A stretch of DNA of 14,658 bases, taken from NCBI GenBank assembly GCA_002366685.1, contig DFBP01000165.1, positions 1 to 14,658 on the forward strand, written 5' to 3'. Each line of letters starts with the position of its first letter. Within the stretch, counting starts at the first letter, position 1. The DNA is from Rhodobacterales bacterium UBA3077. Its GTDB lineage: Bacteria > Pseudomonadota > Alphaproteobacteria > Rhodobacterales > Rhodobacteraceae. The position numbers were made by a program, and so were the translations under genes. The notes under the pieces were generated by a model, which saw only the letters and a list, made by a program, of their open reading frames with translations, was not told where the DNA came from and did no database searches. Positions 1 to 8,109 of this stretch are shown here, in pieces.

Positions 1-59
1 GGAGAGTTTGAACTGGTTAATAGACAGGGTCACAATTGGAGGGAAAATTTCAAGAAATG

Positions 60-1670
60 CTAGCGAGCCTCAACATCGGGCAATACACTATGAAATGCAC
101 CAACTAACTCAGGAGCGCTATCATTTCGTAATGATCTATTTAGCCACTGCTTAAAGTCTTTTAGTCCGGTGTTTTTTAGATCTCTTGCCGCTAACGCAAT
201 AAGTCCCTTGTCGTCGTAGTTTGCTAACAATTCTACTAGATCCTGATTTTCGATAGCATTTTCGATACGACTTCGGACTTGTTGACCAATGGCATCAACA
301 TCAAGCTCAGCCGTCCTGAGTCGGTATTGTTCAGAAATTTCATCAACAGTTCTAGCCCCGCTAAGATCAATTTTCTTCAGCATGCGATCTATGCGGCGTC
401 TACAGTATTGAGCAACAACCCTGTCGACTGCTCCAGGAGCTCCCACCGCTTCAAAAATATGTGTTTTTAGCGTCTCTAAAACAGCATCCAATTCAGCACC
501 CTCATACCCATTTGTTTTTGCAATTTTCCGACTAATAATTGGTAATAGAACAAGGTTTTCAATTTCTGAAACAGGCAGGACAGAAACTCCTGCACTGGTT
601 AGATTCTCAATATCACCTGCGCTATGATCATCCGCATCGACAATGCCTGAGCATGTAATCCGCGTAAGGTTATCATTGTTCCTCATCGTTGACACCGAAT
701 GAATAACTTCTTCACAAGAGCCTTTTGGGACTACCGTCCAGTCTGGAAAACAATAACGATAAATTGCTACATCGAGGCTTGTGCCAGTACCTTCGACAAA
801 CAGAATTGGTCTACGACTACCAAGAATCAGAGTTGTTATTTCCTCGCTAAAGCCCGTTTCCGCTGGAACCTTTTCGATGTTCCATGTTGGTGTAGGTTCA
901 AACTTGTTTATTGCAAATTTCTGAGCTTCTCTTGACGCCGCAAATTCAAGATCATGAGTAATAAAAACAAAACCACAATCCGGACGTACAGCTTCAAGCT
1001 CATCCCATAATTTACTCATAATTGAGCGATGAACATGCAACTCTGGTTCATCAATAATTAGAAGTGAATCATCCTCAACCACAAGAGTTTGGCCTATCAG
1101 GTAGAAAATAGCTCGCTCTCCATCGCTCATGTCTGATGCTGGGTAAGAATTGGCAATGCCTTCTACAGAAACCACAATATCGTCACCAGAAATATCGAGC
1201 TGTCTAGTCGGTAATAACCTCTCCCAAATAGTCTGTAATATTTCAAATTTTGTAGGTTCAGCCAAATCGTTGTTTCCTGACCTGTTTCGCTGATGTGTTA
1301 CCAACGAAACATTTGACTGTTCTGCAAATAGAACTTGAACCAAAAAATCAAAATCGTTCAAAAGACTTGTGGCACCTTTACTTTGCCATCTGCTGCCAGC
1401 TCTTTGTCGAACTCCCATGTGATCACCCTGTGATCCAAATCTTAGACCAGTCCTAGCGTCACGCTCACTAATTTTTGCGACTGCAGGATTTAGAGACAAA
1501 GCCCGGTGCGCAGAGATTCTGTGTGCAGTATCTTGCAGAGAATTTTCAATATGGACAGATAATCTGGTCTTACCTCCACCATTGGCACCCACAAAAATAG
1601 CAGAGGTCCCTGGTTCAACGGCAACTTCGAGAGCGCCATCTGAATTTGGGATGTTGAATGTAAAAGCCAT
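60..1670 (-). CDS. AAA/ABC ATPase fused to DUF4435 (TOPRIM-like) domain; PARIS/OLD-like defence candidate
   Basis: The protein has 536 residues. The N-terminal half is an ABC-type AAA ATPase: Walker A GANGGGKT at residues 28-35, signature-like MSDGERA near 181-187, Walker B LLIIDEPELHVH near 203-214 and the switch histidine in FITHDLEF near 236-243. From about residue 286 a DUF4435-like region begins, with ILFVEG (Glu293) and GIVDADD (Asp345, Asp347), the acidic pattern of a TOPRIM fold. The same ATPase plus DUF4435 pairing occurs in the two PARIS proteins AriA and AriB, and OLD nucleases are related. Here both parts are in one chain, which is short for a full AriA-AriB fusion. The ATG at 1670 has GGAA six bases upstream. 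A palindromic terminator separates it from TrlF, so it is probably a separate transcription unit; TTGACC at 1737-1742 is a possible -35 box with no good -10. An anti-phage role is inferred from domains and the mobile context. Domain call firm, function uncertain. Confidence 0.85.
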   Translation of the reverse strand: MAFTFNIPNSDGALEVAVEPGTSAIFVGANGGGKTRLSVHIENSLQDTAHRISAHRALSLNPAVAKISERDARTGLRFGSQGDHMGVRQRAGSRWQSKGATSLLNDFDFLVQVLFAEQSNVSLVTHQRNRSGNNDLAEPTKFEILQTIWERLLPTRQLDISGDDIVVSVEGIANSYPASDMSDGERAIFYLIGQTLVVEDDSLLIIDEPELHVHRSIMSKLWDELEAVRPDCGFVFITHDLEFAASREAQKFAINKFEPTPTWNIEKVPAETGFSEEITTLILGSRRPILFVEGTGTSLDVAIYRYCFPDWTVVPKGSCEEVIHSVSTMRNNDNLTRITCSGIVDADDHSAGDIENLTSAGVSVLPVSEIENLVLLPIISRKIAKTNGYEGAELDAVLETLKTHIFEAVGAPGAVDRVVAQYCRRRIDRMLKKIDLSGARTVDEISEQYRLRTAELDVDAIGQQVRSRIENAIENQDLVELLANYDDKGLIALAARDLKNTGLKDFKQWLNRSLRNDSAPELVGAFHSVLPDVEAR

Positions 1671-1770
1671 AAATATTTCCGTGAAATTAAGTTCAAGTTT
1701 AGATTAATGACCTAACAGTATCATCTAGCATAATCAGGTCAATCTATCGAACCATCCGGCACCCAAACCA

Positions 1771-1924
1771 GACACTTCTCGAACCGAAACAACCCAATCT
1801 AATCAACAAATTTAAAATACTTTAGATTGAACTCGAACTAAAAACCACCGCTTATACAAGCGGTGGTTTTAGTTCTAGACGATGCGCCTGAGTGATGTGG
1901 ACCACAACAGGACACTTCTCGAAC
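1771..1924. repeat. 14-base direct repeat pair (GACACTTCTCGAAC) flanking a palindrome
   Basis: The 14-mer GACACTTCTCGAAC occurs at 1771-1784 and again at 1911-1924, in the same orientation, with the terminator palindrome between the copies. The bases just before each copy are also alike (ACCA and ACAG). The copies are 140 bases apart, start to start. They may be the footprint of a small non-coding insertion or of an excised element, or paired regulatory sites. No transposase or recognised insertion-sequence end is visible. Confidence 0.6.
1835..1875. terminator. Strong bidirectional Rho-independent terminator
   Basis: The left arm at 1835-1853 and the right arm at 1858-1875 pair over 18 base pairs with a single extra A, around an ATAC loop. 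The core is CCACCGCTT/AAGCGGTGG. The A-run before the core and the T-run after it give a U-tract in both reading directions. On the minus strand it would stop transcripts coming out of the TrlF gene before the AAA-DUF4435 gene. Confidence 0.8.
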
Positions 1925-2024
1925 TTTTTCTCAAAAAATAGAAATGCAGATGGAAGACATTGTGGCCAACTCAAAGTCAAAAAGAGTGCGACAAATTATC
2001 ACAAATTTAGCCTGAGCCCTTAAA

Positions 2025-4664
2025 TTAATCTTGCCAAAGCTGATAAATTGTTCGGCGTCGCTTGAATGCTTCCGGCCCACCCTCCATTATGCTTACAATT
2101 CGTTCCTGGCAGTCTTTGGCATCAATACCTTCGCAAATGGTTGCCATCGTACCATCATTTTCAGCGCACGAAACAATCATTTCAGCATCGCCAAGCACAG
2201 GGAAATTGGCATTATGTGTTGCAAGTAAAAATTGTTTATTTGGTTTTTGCTTTTGAATTAGTTTTACGACGTCTTCGTAAACCGTTTGATTATCTAGGTC
2301 GTCTTCTGGTTGATCCACAATAAGTACGTCTTTCTCCATCTGAGCTAGTACAAACAATATCATCGCTGACGCTCGTTGCCCTAACGAATGTGATTTTAAA
2401 GGCTTACCCTGATAAACAATTTCGTATTCATTTAAGACCTGAAAAGTTAGAAATGTATCAAGATTTTTTATAAACAAGTCCTTGAAAACTTCGGCCTTAG
2501 CTTTAAATAGCTTTGCCGCTTCGTTGACATCTAGGTATACCTCTGAAAAATCGACATACTTTTCGGCTAGGGCTTCAAGCTGCTTAGTTGTAAGCCCACT
2601 CCCTGCAAACACGTCTTTGGCATGAGAAATAAAGCTTTGGCGATTTTCTTTAAACGAAACTTTGACTACTAGAGCATCCTGGCTTTCGTTGATCGTTTTC
2701 AGTAGTTTTTCTGTTTCTTGGAACTCTGAGAGCCACGCGGTGCTCATTTGATCAATTTTTTCGTTGAGTTCTTTTGACTTGCTTGTCTGTTTTCCAACTT
2801 TTCTCGTTAAAGTAGTAATATCTTTATCTAATTGTGACTTACTCTCGGCCACGTCTAGGTACTCATCGAGATCAATAGTTTCGACGCCTTTCTTTCGAAG
2901 TTCTGCACTTAGTTCTTTTTTTGCATCCGCAAATTTTGTTTCTTTTTTTTGTTTTGCCGTTTCAAAGTCAGTTTCAATTTTGCTAATTTTGTTCAGAATA
3001 CTGCTCGCATTAGTGGTAATATTTTTTACAGTATTAACTTCTTTTCGAAGTGCTGTGACTTGTGTCTTTAAGCGCTTAAATATGGCCTTTTGTATGTCAG
3101 TTTCATATTCTCCATCGAAAATTTCATGATCATCAAATTCATTGACCACTTCATCAAGGCGGGCCTTTAGGTCATCGGCAATCTCCGAGACCAAGGCAAT
3201 GTGTTCACTGTTTTCATTATACGACTTTTGTTCTTCCAACTTCTTTTCAATGTTATATTTTTTGAACTGATCGAGACGAAAAACTAGGTCGTTTCTCTGC
3301 TGTTCCTTCTCGGCGAGTGTTTCTGCATCAGCTGAAACACTCGCTAGTTCACGAACCTTTTTTTCAACTGCAGTAGAGGAGTTTTGAATGTCGAGACGTT
3401 GTTTTTCCAAATCTGGCCCGATTAACTTATCCACCAAATCTTTTCCAAATCCATTACCTGAAGCAGCAAGGTCTTTTTGCCCAAAGTATAATGGCGCTCG
3501 CAAAAGCGTACTATTCACTGAAACGTCAGGTTGGACTACGCTTTTAAGTCTTACAATAGGGGCATGCTTCCAAGTACGGGAAACTTCGTAAGTCGTCCCG
3601 TGTGTATCGCAAATTTCAACAACGGCCGTGCCACCACTCTCCATAATATGTGGTATTAGATTTTTTTTATAATCAAGATCTTCGGGCTGATCGCCGCGAG
3701 GTATCTCTAGTGTATAACGTAGACATTCAAGAATCGCTGATTTCCCACTCCCGCGAACACCAATTAGACAATTTAAATTTGGAGAAAACGAAACTTTTTG
3801 GCCATCAAGCAACCCACCGCTGAAACTAATCGACTTTATCCAAGAATGATCGTTCTTAGGGGCTGTAAAACGCACTCGCTGTTGCGCGTCAACCAATGCA
3901 AACTTGACTGCTTCAAAAGATAACGCACCCAACTTCAAGAATGAGCTTTGAGTTCCTTTACCTATGTCCTGGATTTTCTTTGGATCACTACCCTCAACTT
4001 CAGCCGGATAGTTTCCTTCCCACCAATTCTTGACACTAACACGGCAAGCCTTTCCCGACTTCTCATGCGTTCGAACTTTTTGAAAACCAAGACACCGTTC
4101 TTGAATAATTGGTAATTTGCTAAGCTCTTTTATCCTGCCGCCACTAAACTCTGTCCACAGACCACTCCTTTGTTCAACGTGTGCAAATACAACGAAATAG
4201 TCTTTGTTTGTTTTCTCTAAGTGACCAAGCACAGTAATAAGATTGTCGTTTGTTCTGCCATTTTCATTTTCAAACTGTGTCGGGCCCTTTCCTGAAAAGG
4301 CAGTGCTGATGAATGGGTTTATTAGATCGATACCATTTTTGATCCAGTCATCTCCAAAAACAATCAAACAGTGTATTCCGTTCGAGCCGTCGTTAACTGA
4401 AAGCTCCACCCCTGGAAGTAAAGAAATACCGAGCTTTCGCGAGGCTCTGCGGAGGCTCTTAAATTCTTCAAAATCAAATTTATTGTGATTTGTCACTACA
4501 CCGAGCTTAATACACTCTTTCTGCAGTTTTTCGGTGTACTCTTTGACGAACTCTTCAGGACGCTCGCCAAATTTGAATTCCTTGTCAGCCTTTGTGTGAA
4601 GATGAAAATCTACACGTACCCATTCACTTCCATTTTCAAACACGTTGCAATCCTTCGACATCAT
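2025..4664 (-). CDS. TrlF-like protein: PHP phosphoesterase domain fused to SMC/ABC-type ATPase
   Basis: The protein has 879 residues. The N-terminus is a PHP domain: DFHLHT at residues 19-24, TNHN at 57-60, GVEL with Glu86, FAHVE with His161, and GSDPKKIQDIGKG near 224-236, all candidate metal ligands. Walker A GVRGSGKS follows at 301-308, then a long charged, coiled-coil-like stretch at about 400-700. The C-terminal ATPase half has a signature-like SLGQRASA near 760, Walker B DVLIVDQPEDDLDN near 779-792 and THNAN near 816. This order matches proteins annotated as TrlF family AAA-like ATPase, which recur in mobile islands. PHP domains hydrolyse phosphoesters, so an ATP-gated nucleic-acid or nucleotide hydrolase is a fair inference; the substrate is unknown. 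The ATG at 4664 lies 7 bases after the stop of the 68-residue gene and has no visible Shine-Dalgarno sequence, so translational coupling is likely. The gene looks intact. Confidence 0.9.
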   Translation of the reverse strand: MMSKDCNVFENGSEWVRVDFHLHTKADKEFKFGERPEEFVKEYTEKLQKECIKLGVVTNHNKFDFEEFKSLRRASRKLGISLLPGVELSVNDGSNGIHCLIVFGDDWIKNGIDLINPFISTAFSGKGPTQFENENGRTNDNLITVLGHLEKTNKDYFVVFAHVEQRSGLWTEFSGGRIKELSKLPIIQERCLGFQKVRTHEKSGKACRVSVKNWWEGNYPAEVEGSDPKKIQDIGKGTQSSFLKLGALSFEAVKFALVDAQQRVRFTAPKNDHSWIKSISFSGGLLDGQKVSFSPNLNCLIGVRGSGKSAILECLRYTLEIPRGDQPEDLDYKKNLIPHIMESGGTAVVEICDTHGTTYEVSRTWKHAPIVRLKSVVQPDVSVNSTLLRAPLYFGQKDLAASGNGFGKDLVDKLIGPDLEKQRLDIQNSSTAVEKKVRELASVSADAETLAEKEQQRNDLVFRLDQFKKYNIEKKLEEQKSYNENSEHIALVSEIADDLKARLDEVVNEFDDHEIFDGEYETDIQKAIFKRLKTQVTALRKEVNTVKNITTNASSILNKISKIETDFETAKQKKETKFADAKKELSAELRKKGVETIDLDEYLDVAESKSQLDKDITTLTRKVGKQTSKSKELNEKIDQMSTAWLSEFQETEKLLKTINESQDALVVKVSFKENRQSFISHAKDVFAGSGLTTKQLEALAEKYVDFSEVYLDVNEAAKLFKAKAEVFKDLFIKNLDTFLTFQVLNEYEIVYQGKPLKSHSLGQRASAMILFVLAQMEKDVLIVDQPEDDLDNQTVYEDVVKLIQKQKPNKQFLLATHNANFPVLGDAEMIVSCAENDGTMATICEGIDAKDCQERIVSIMEGGPEAFKRRRTIYQLWQD

Positions 4665-4671
4665 ATGAATA

Positions 4672-4878
4672 TTAGTTATTTGAGCGTTTTTTTATCTGTT
4701 TGCTCCAAGCCGCTACCTTTGCAGCTTTTTCTATATTGGCGGCATATGTCACAATTATGAGGTTGTTATCCAAGCATTTGAATTTAAAGACAGCTAGGCG
4801 CTCACTTGCTAAAAATTTGTTTCCACCAATGATTGTATATGCTTGTCGATATAAATCAATCACTAGGAATTTATTCAT
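4672..4878 (-). CDS. Small protein (68 aa) of unknown function between integrase and TrlF
   Basis: I do not recognise this protein. It is a short basic polypeptide beginning MNKFLVIDLYRQAYTIIGG and ending in the lysine/arginine-rich KQIKKRSNN. The middle contains hydrophobic beta-like stretches (LAVFKFK, NNLIIVTYA) followed by a likely amphipathic helix (NIEKAAKVAAWSKQI). There is no signal peptide or membrane helix. The ATG at 4878 is chosen over an in-frame TTG at 4893, because GGAGG sits seven bases upstream of the ATG and overlaps that TTG codon. It starts 19 bases after the integrase stop and ends 7 bases before the TrlF start, so the three genes probably share a transcript. It could be a regulator of the integrase or operon (excisionase- or repressor-like), or a partner or inhibitor of TrlF. 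The context does not decide between these. Confidence 0.7.
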   Translation of the reverse strand: MNKFLVIDLYRQAYTIIGGNKFLASERLAVFKFKCLDNNLIIVTYAANIEKAAKVAAWSKQIKKRSNN

Positions 4879-4897
4879 ACAATTATCCTCCAATTAA

Positions 4898-6034
4898 TTA
4901 ACCAACATAACTGCTCCACTGTGACATTAGTTCGCGACGTTTTTCCAGCCGATCTGATCGCTGGTAAGCCCCTATGATCCCCTTATCTACTTTGTGCCCT
5001 AGAGCTGTTTCTTTGACCTCAAAAGGTGTGTCAGTTTGCTCCTCCACCCAAGTTCGAAACGTTGCCCGAAAGCCGTGTGGGCGCGCTTCATAGCCTTCTC
5101 TTTCCATAAAGCGGGACATGGTGGCGTCAGACATGGGTTTACCCCGAGGCGAAGGAAAGATAAGTCCCTGGCTATTATCTGATCTGGCAATTTCCAGGAT
5201 ATTCTGAGCCTCGTTGCAGAGCGGTATTCGGTGTTCTGCACCTGTTTTTATTCGCGCAGCCGGTATTGTCCAAATATCGCCCGAAACCTCATCAAAGCTA
5301 GCAAAACGGACCTCGCTTGTCCGGGCTGCCGTCAGTATGAGAAAGCGCAATGCTAGGCACGATAAGTACGGCTTACCGCATAGCCACTTATAGAACGCTG
5401 GCAATTCTTGATATGGCAAGGATGGCACATGTTTAACTGTGTGCCGTTGCTTTCCCAACAGTGCCCGAGCTTTGAGCGTTGCTTGAATATCTACGTCTAT
5501 GCCGAGAGCAGCCGCGTGTTGTAATGTCAGGTTAAGGCGATTCATTGCTTTCCGCGCGGTATCCGCTTTTGTGTGCCAAATTGGTTCAAGAACCTTTTTA
5601 AGTACGTGTTGATCTAGTTCATCAACGGGAAGGTCGCCAATTTTAGGCAACACATGAATTGAAAGCGGAGATAGCCAACGGCCAGCTTTTCCTTCTCCCT
5701 TTAGCTCCGCTTGCCGCGCCTCAAAGCAACCGTTAACCGCATCAGAAACCGTCAAGCATGAAACTTGGAATTTTTGTTTAGCCTTTTCCTGTATTGGATC
5801 GAGCCCCAGACGTAATACCCGTCTTGCTTCCTTTGCTGCTTCACGTGCTTCAGAAATTGAAACATCTGGCCATCGACCCAAACCCATTTCACGGCGCTTA
5901 CCAGCTATAGAAAGCCGCAATATCCACTTTCCAGCCATTTTGTTTCTCTTGATAAGCCAAAGACCTTGCCCATCAGCGTACTTGCCCTCGGGGAGGTTTT
6001 TGGCTTTCATCTGATTTAGTGTGTTATATAACAT
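4898..6034 (-). CDS. P4-type tyrosine-type site-specific integrase
   Basis: This integrase catalyses integration and excision of the element through a covalent 3'-phosphotyrosyl intermediate. From the ATG at 6034 it has 378 residues. The N-terminus is an arm-type DNA-binding domain (DUF4102-like) with KYADGQGLWLI near 18-28 and GLGRWPDVSISEAREAAKEAR near 51-71. The catalytic domain carries Arg238 (TAARTSEV), Lys263 (RIKTGAEHRIPL), His320 and Arg323 (PHGFRATFRTW), His347 (ALGHKV) and Tyr357 (GAYQRSD), so all key residues are present. The frame stays open to a GTG at 6094. The ATG at 6034 is preferred because its N-terminus lines up with the family's usual start and GGGTGGG lies just upstream; the GTG remains possible. 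The gene lies about 150 bases from a tRNA-end-like site and heads the gene group with the 68-residue protein and TrlF, as in integrative elements and satellites. Confidence 0.95.
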   Translation of the reverse strand: MLYNTLNQMKAKNLPEGKYADGQGLWLIKRNKMAGKWILRLSIAGKRREMGLGRWPDVSISEAREAAKEARRVLRLGLDPIQEKAKQKFQVSCLTVSDAVNGCFEARQAELKGEGKAGRWLSPLSIHVLPKIGDLPVDELDQHVLKKVLEPIWHTKADTARKAMNRLNLTLQHAAALGIDVDIQATLKARALLGKQRHTVKHVPSLPYQELPAFYKWLCGKPYLSCLALRFLILTAARTSEVRFASFDEVSGDIWTIPAARIKTGAEHRIPLCNEAQNILEIARSDNSQGLIFPSPRGKPMSDATMSRFMEREGYEARPHGFRATFRTWVEEQTDTPFEVKETALGHKVDKGIIGAYQRSDRLEKRRELMSQWSSYVG

Positions 6035-6393
6035 CAGCCCACCCTTTTCAGCCCCCTCTTTGGCCCACCCTTTTACATGAGAAGCTATGTTCACCTAAGA
6101 AAACCGACAAAAACGTCGTCTCACATATTATTGATATATAACATATAATTAGTTTAACTATGTTCCGCTAGGAAAATCTTTTTTGGTGCCGCCCCCGGGC
6201 ACCATTTGCACTCAAAGTTGAGACCGACAAGCTTATGCCCCCGCGTGAAACCTCCATTTCCATTTTGTAATTTTTTCCAAATTTTTATATAGCTGTGACG
6301 ATATGGCATCGTATAGGCACCGGTATTCGGTTAAGCTAATACCCGTGTTGAGACTCGCTTTGGCAATATCGCTTAGACGCAAGGACTTTCCGA
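6035..6393. other. Intergenic junction between integrated element and chromosome
   Basis: This stretch divides the AT-rich element from the GC-richer right block. It contains the presumed integrase promoter region, which is very AT-rich around 6125-6165 and includes a small palindrome, TAGTTTAACTA, at 6150-6160. It also holds the tRNA-end-like site at 6189-6204 and the leader of the antiporter gene. An inverted repeat GGTATT/AATACC at 6322-6343 lies about 50 bases before the antiporter start and could be a regulatory hairpin or operator. No complete tRNA can be folded here. Confidence 0.6.
6189..6204 (+). other. Putative attachment site: 3'-terminal tRNA fragment (tRNA-Leu-like)
   Basis: CCGCCCCCGGGCACCA reads as the end of a tRNA: T-stem 3' strand CCGCC, acceptor 3' strand CCCGGGC, discriminator A and CCA. 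An acceptor pairing with GCCCGGG and ending in ACCA is typical of leucine tRNAs. The bases before it (TTTTTTGGTG) are not a T-loop, so only the end fragment is present, as expected at the far border of an element integrated in a tRNA 3' end. It lies beside the integrase and at the composition change. GGTGCC/GGCACC at 6185-6203 also forms an inverted repeat, so a chance hairpin is the alternative. The partner copy is not in the window. Confidence 0.5.
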
Positions 6394-8109
6394 ATGGATA
6401 ATTCCGAATACCTTTTGGACGTTTTGGTATTTCTGATTGCCGCCGTGCTAATTGTGCCGCTTTTCCAACGATTTCGCTCCAGTCCGATATTGGGCTATCT
6501 GGCAGCGGGGATATTTATCGGCCCCCACGGGTTTGCGATTGTCGCCGATACCGAGGCGACCCATACACTGGCCGAGTTTGGCGTTGTGTTTTTGCTGTTT
6601 ATGATTGGGCTTGAGCTTTCGTTCGGGCGTCTAAAATCGCTCGGAAACCGGGTTTTCGGGCTCGGGTCCTTTCAGGTCGGCATTACCAGCCTTATTATCG
6701 GTTTCACAACCTGGTATTTGGGTTATGGCTTGATAGTAGCGGCGATTATCGGAACCGGCCTCGCCCTTTCTTCCACGGCTTTTGTATTGCAATTGCTGTC
6801 GGAACGCGGTGAGCGCGCTACCCCCTTTGGCCTCACCACCTTTTCAATCCTGCTCTTGCAAGACTTTGCCGTTGTCCCCCTTTTGGTGTTTGTCACTTTA
6901 CTCGGAACCGACGGCGCGTCCTTTCTTGAGGCTTTTGGCCTTGCCGTGCTCAAAGGCGGTGCCGCGCTCGTGGCGGTTATTCTGTTTGGTCGATATTTAC
7001 TCAAGCCGATTTACCGGTGGATCGCTGCTATGCGTAATCCCGAGCTATTTGTTTCCACCACGCTGTTGATGATACTCGGTACGGGTTGGATAATGTCGAT
7101 TGCAGGGTTGTCGATGGAACTCGGCGCTTTGCTGGCGGGGTTGCTATTAGCCGAAACCGAATTCAGACACCAGATTGAAGCCGATATCAAACCGTTTCGC
7201 GGCATCCTTCTGGGCTTGTTTTTCATGACGATTGGAATGTCGATAGACTTGGCTTTGATCTTTGATCAACTCGGTTTGGTTGCGCTGATTGTGGTTAGCT
7301 TGATGTTCGGTAAAACAATAATAATCTCAGCCCTTTGCCGCATTGTCGGCCTGCCCGTCGATACATCCCTGCGAACCGGTTTCGCGTTGTCTCAGGGCGG
7401 CGAATTCGGGTTTGTTTTGTTTGGCGCGGCTTTGGCGCTCGAACTTATACCTGCCGATGTTGCGCAAGTTCTGATGGCGGTTATAACCTTGAGCATGGTG
7501 GCCACCCCGGCCATGTTTTACCTTGGAAAACAGGTTGCCTGCTGGCACGAAGGCCGGAGCGAACAGAGTTACGAGACCATCGATCCGAACGTGGAAGACC
7601 TCAAAAATTACATATTGATTGCAGGGTTTGGCCGGGTTGGGCAAACGGTGGCCAAAGTTCTTTCAGACGCCGGGCTTTCCTACGTTGCGCTGGACCTCGA
7701 CCAAACGCGGGTCACAAAATGCCGGGCCAAGGGAATGTCTGTCTATTACGGAGATGCCGACCAAATTCATGTGCTTGAAGCGGCTGGCGCGCAAAAAGCA
7801 AAAACGGCAATCATCACGCTGGACAAACCCAAGGCCGCGAGTCGAGTCGTATTGGCGCTGCACACAAACTTCCCGGACCTTCCAATATATGTGCGCGCAC
7901 GGGATCGCCGCCATATGGCGCGCCTTGAAAAAGCAGGGGCCACGGCTGTTGTCTCTGAAGCAGCTGAATCCAGCCTTCAACTCGGAAGCATAGTTTTGTC
8001 TTCCCTTGATGTGAGCGCAGATGAAATCTCGAGCGTTATTCAGACCTATCGGGAAGAAGACTATAAACGCTTGGAAGATATCGTGAGCGGCAGCGCTCGT
8101 GAAGAATAG
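6394..8109 (+). CDS. CPA2-family monovalent cation:proton antiporter (KefB/KefC-like) with RCK domain
   Basis: This inner-membrane antiporter has 571 residues. It probably exchanges K+ or Na+ for H+ and is controlled by nucleotide binding to a cytoplasmic domain. Residues 1 to about 385 form a bundle of about a dozen membrane helices, with typical family stretches such as SSTAFVLQLLSERGE, LGALLAGLLLAETEFRHQIE and GILLGLFFMTIGMSID. From about residue 406 a Rossmann-type RCK/TrkA-N domain begins, with the GxGxxG motif GFGRVG at 411-416 and an acidic end of the second strand (ALDLDQ). No separate TrkA-C domain follows, as in KefB/KefC. The ATG at 6394 has AAGGA eight bases upstream. It is the first gene of the right block and looks like resident chromosome rather than island cargo. 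KefB, KefC and YbaL cannot be separated from sequence reading alone, so no symbol is given. Confidence 0.93.
   Translation: MDNSEYLLDVLVFLIAAVLIVPLFQRFRSSPILGYLAAGIFIGPHGFAIVADTEATHTLAEFGVVFLLFMIGLELSFGRLKSLGNRVFGLGSFQVGITSLIIGFTTWYLGYGLIVAAIIGTGLALSSTAFVLQLLSERGERATPFGLTTFSILLLQDFAVVPLLVFVTLLGTDGASFLEAFGLAVLKGGAALVAVILFGRYLLKPIYRWIAAMRNPELFVSTTLLMILGTGWIMSIAGLSMELGALLAGLLLAETEFRHQIEADIKPFRGILLGLFFMTIGMSIDLALIFDQLGLVALIVVSLMFGKTIIISALCRIVGLPVDTSLRTGFALSQGGEFGFVLFGAALALELIPADVAQVLMAVITLSMVATPAMFYLGKQVACWHEGRSEQSYETIDPNVEDLKNYILIAGFGRVGQTVAKVLSDAGLSYVALDLDQTRVTKCRAKGMSVYYGDADQIHVLEAAGAQKAKTAIITLDKPKAASRVVLALHTNFPDLPIYVRARDRRHMARLEKAGATAVVSEAAESSLQLGSIVLSSLDVSADEISSVIQTYREEDYKRLEDIVSGSAREE

Larger units (their letters stand above)
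1671..2024. other. Intergenic region between the two ATPase genes
   Basis: About 350 AT-rich bases without a convincing gene. They hold the start-side control region of the AAA-DUF4435 gene, a strong palindrome (1835-1875) and two copies of a 14-base repeat (1771-1784 and 1911-1924). The part from 1925 to 2024, just downstream of the TrlF stop, shows no further structure that I can recognise. Confidence 0.7.

Noticed and set aside
2764..3129. Plus-strand frame of 121 codons inside the TrlF gene
   Set aside because: Its Ser/Phe/Leu-rich translation is what the antisense of a lysine/glutamate-rich coiled coil gives; there is no start context.
6035..6094. GTG start at 6094 adding 20 residues to the integrase
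   Set aside because: The ATG at 6034 matches the usual start of the arm-binding domain and has a purine-rich site. The GTG cannot be ruled out, but it adds no recognised domain.
6185..6203. GGTGCC/GGCACC hairpin read as a terminator
   Set aside because: The T-run precedes the stem instead of following it on the plus strand, and on the minus strand an A-run follows, so it does not form a Rho-independent terminator in either direction.
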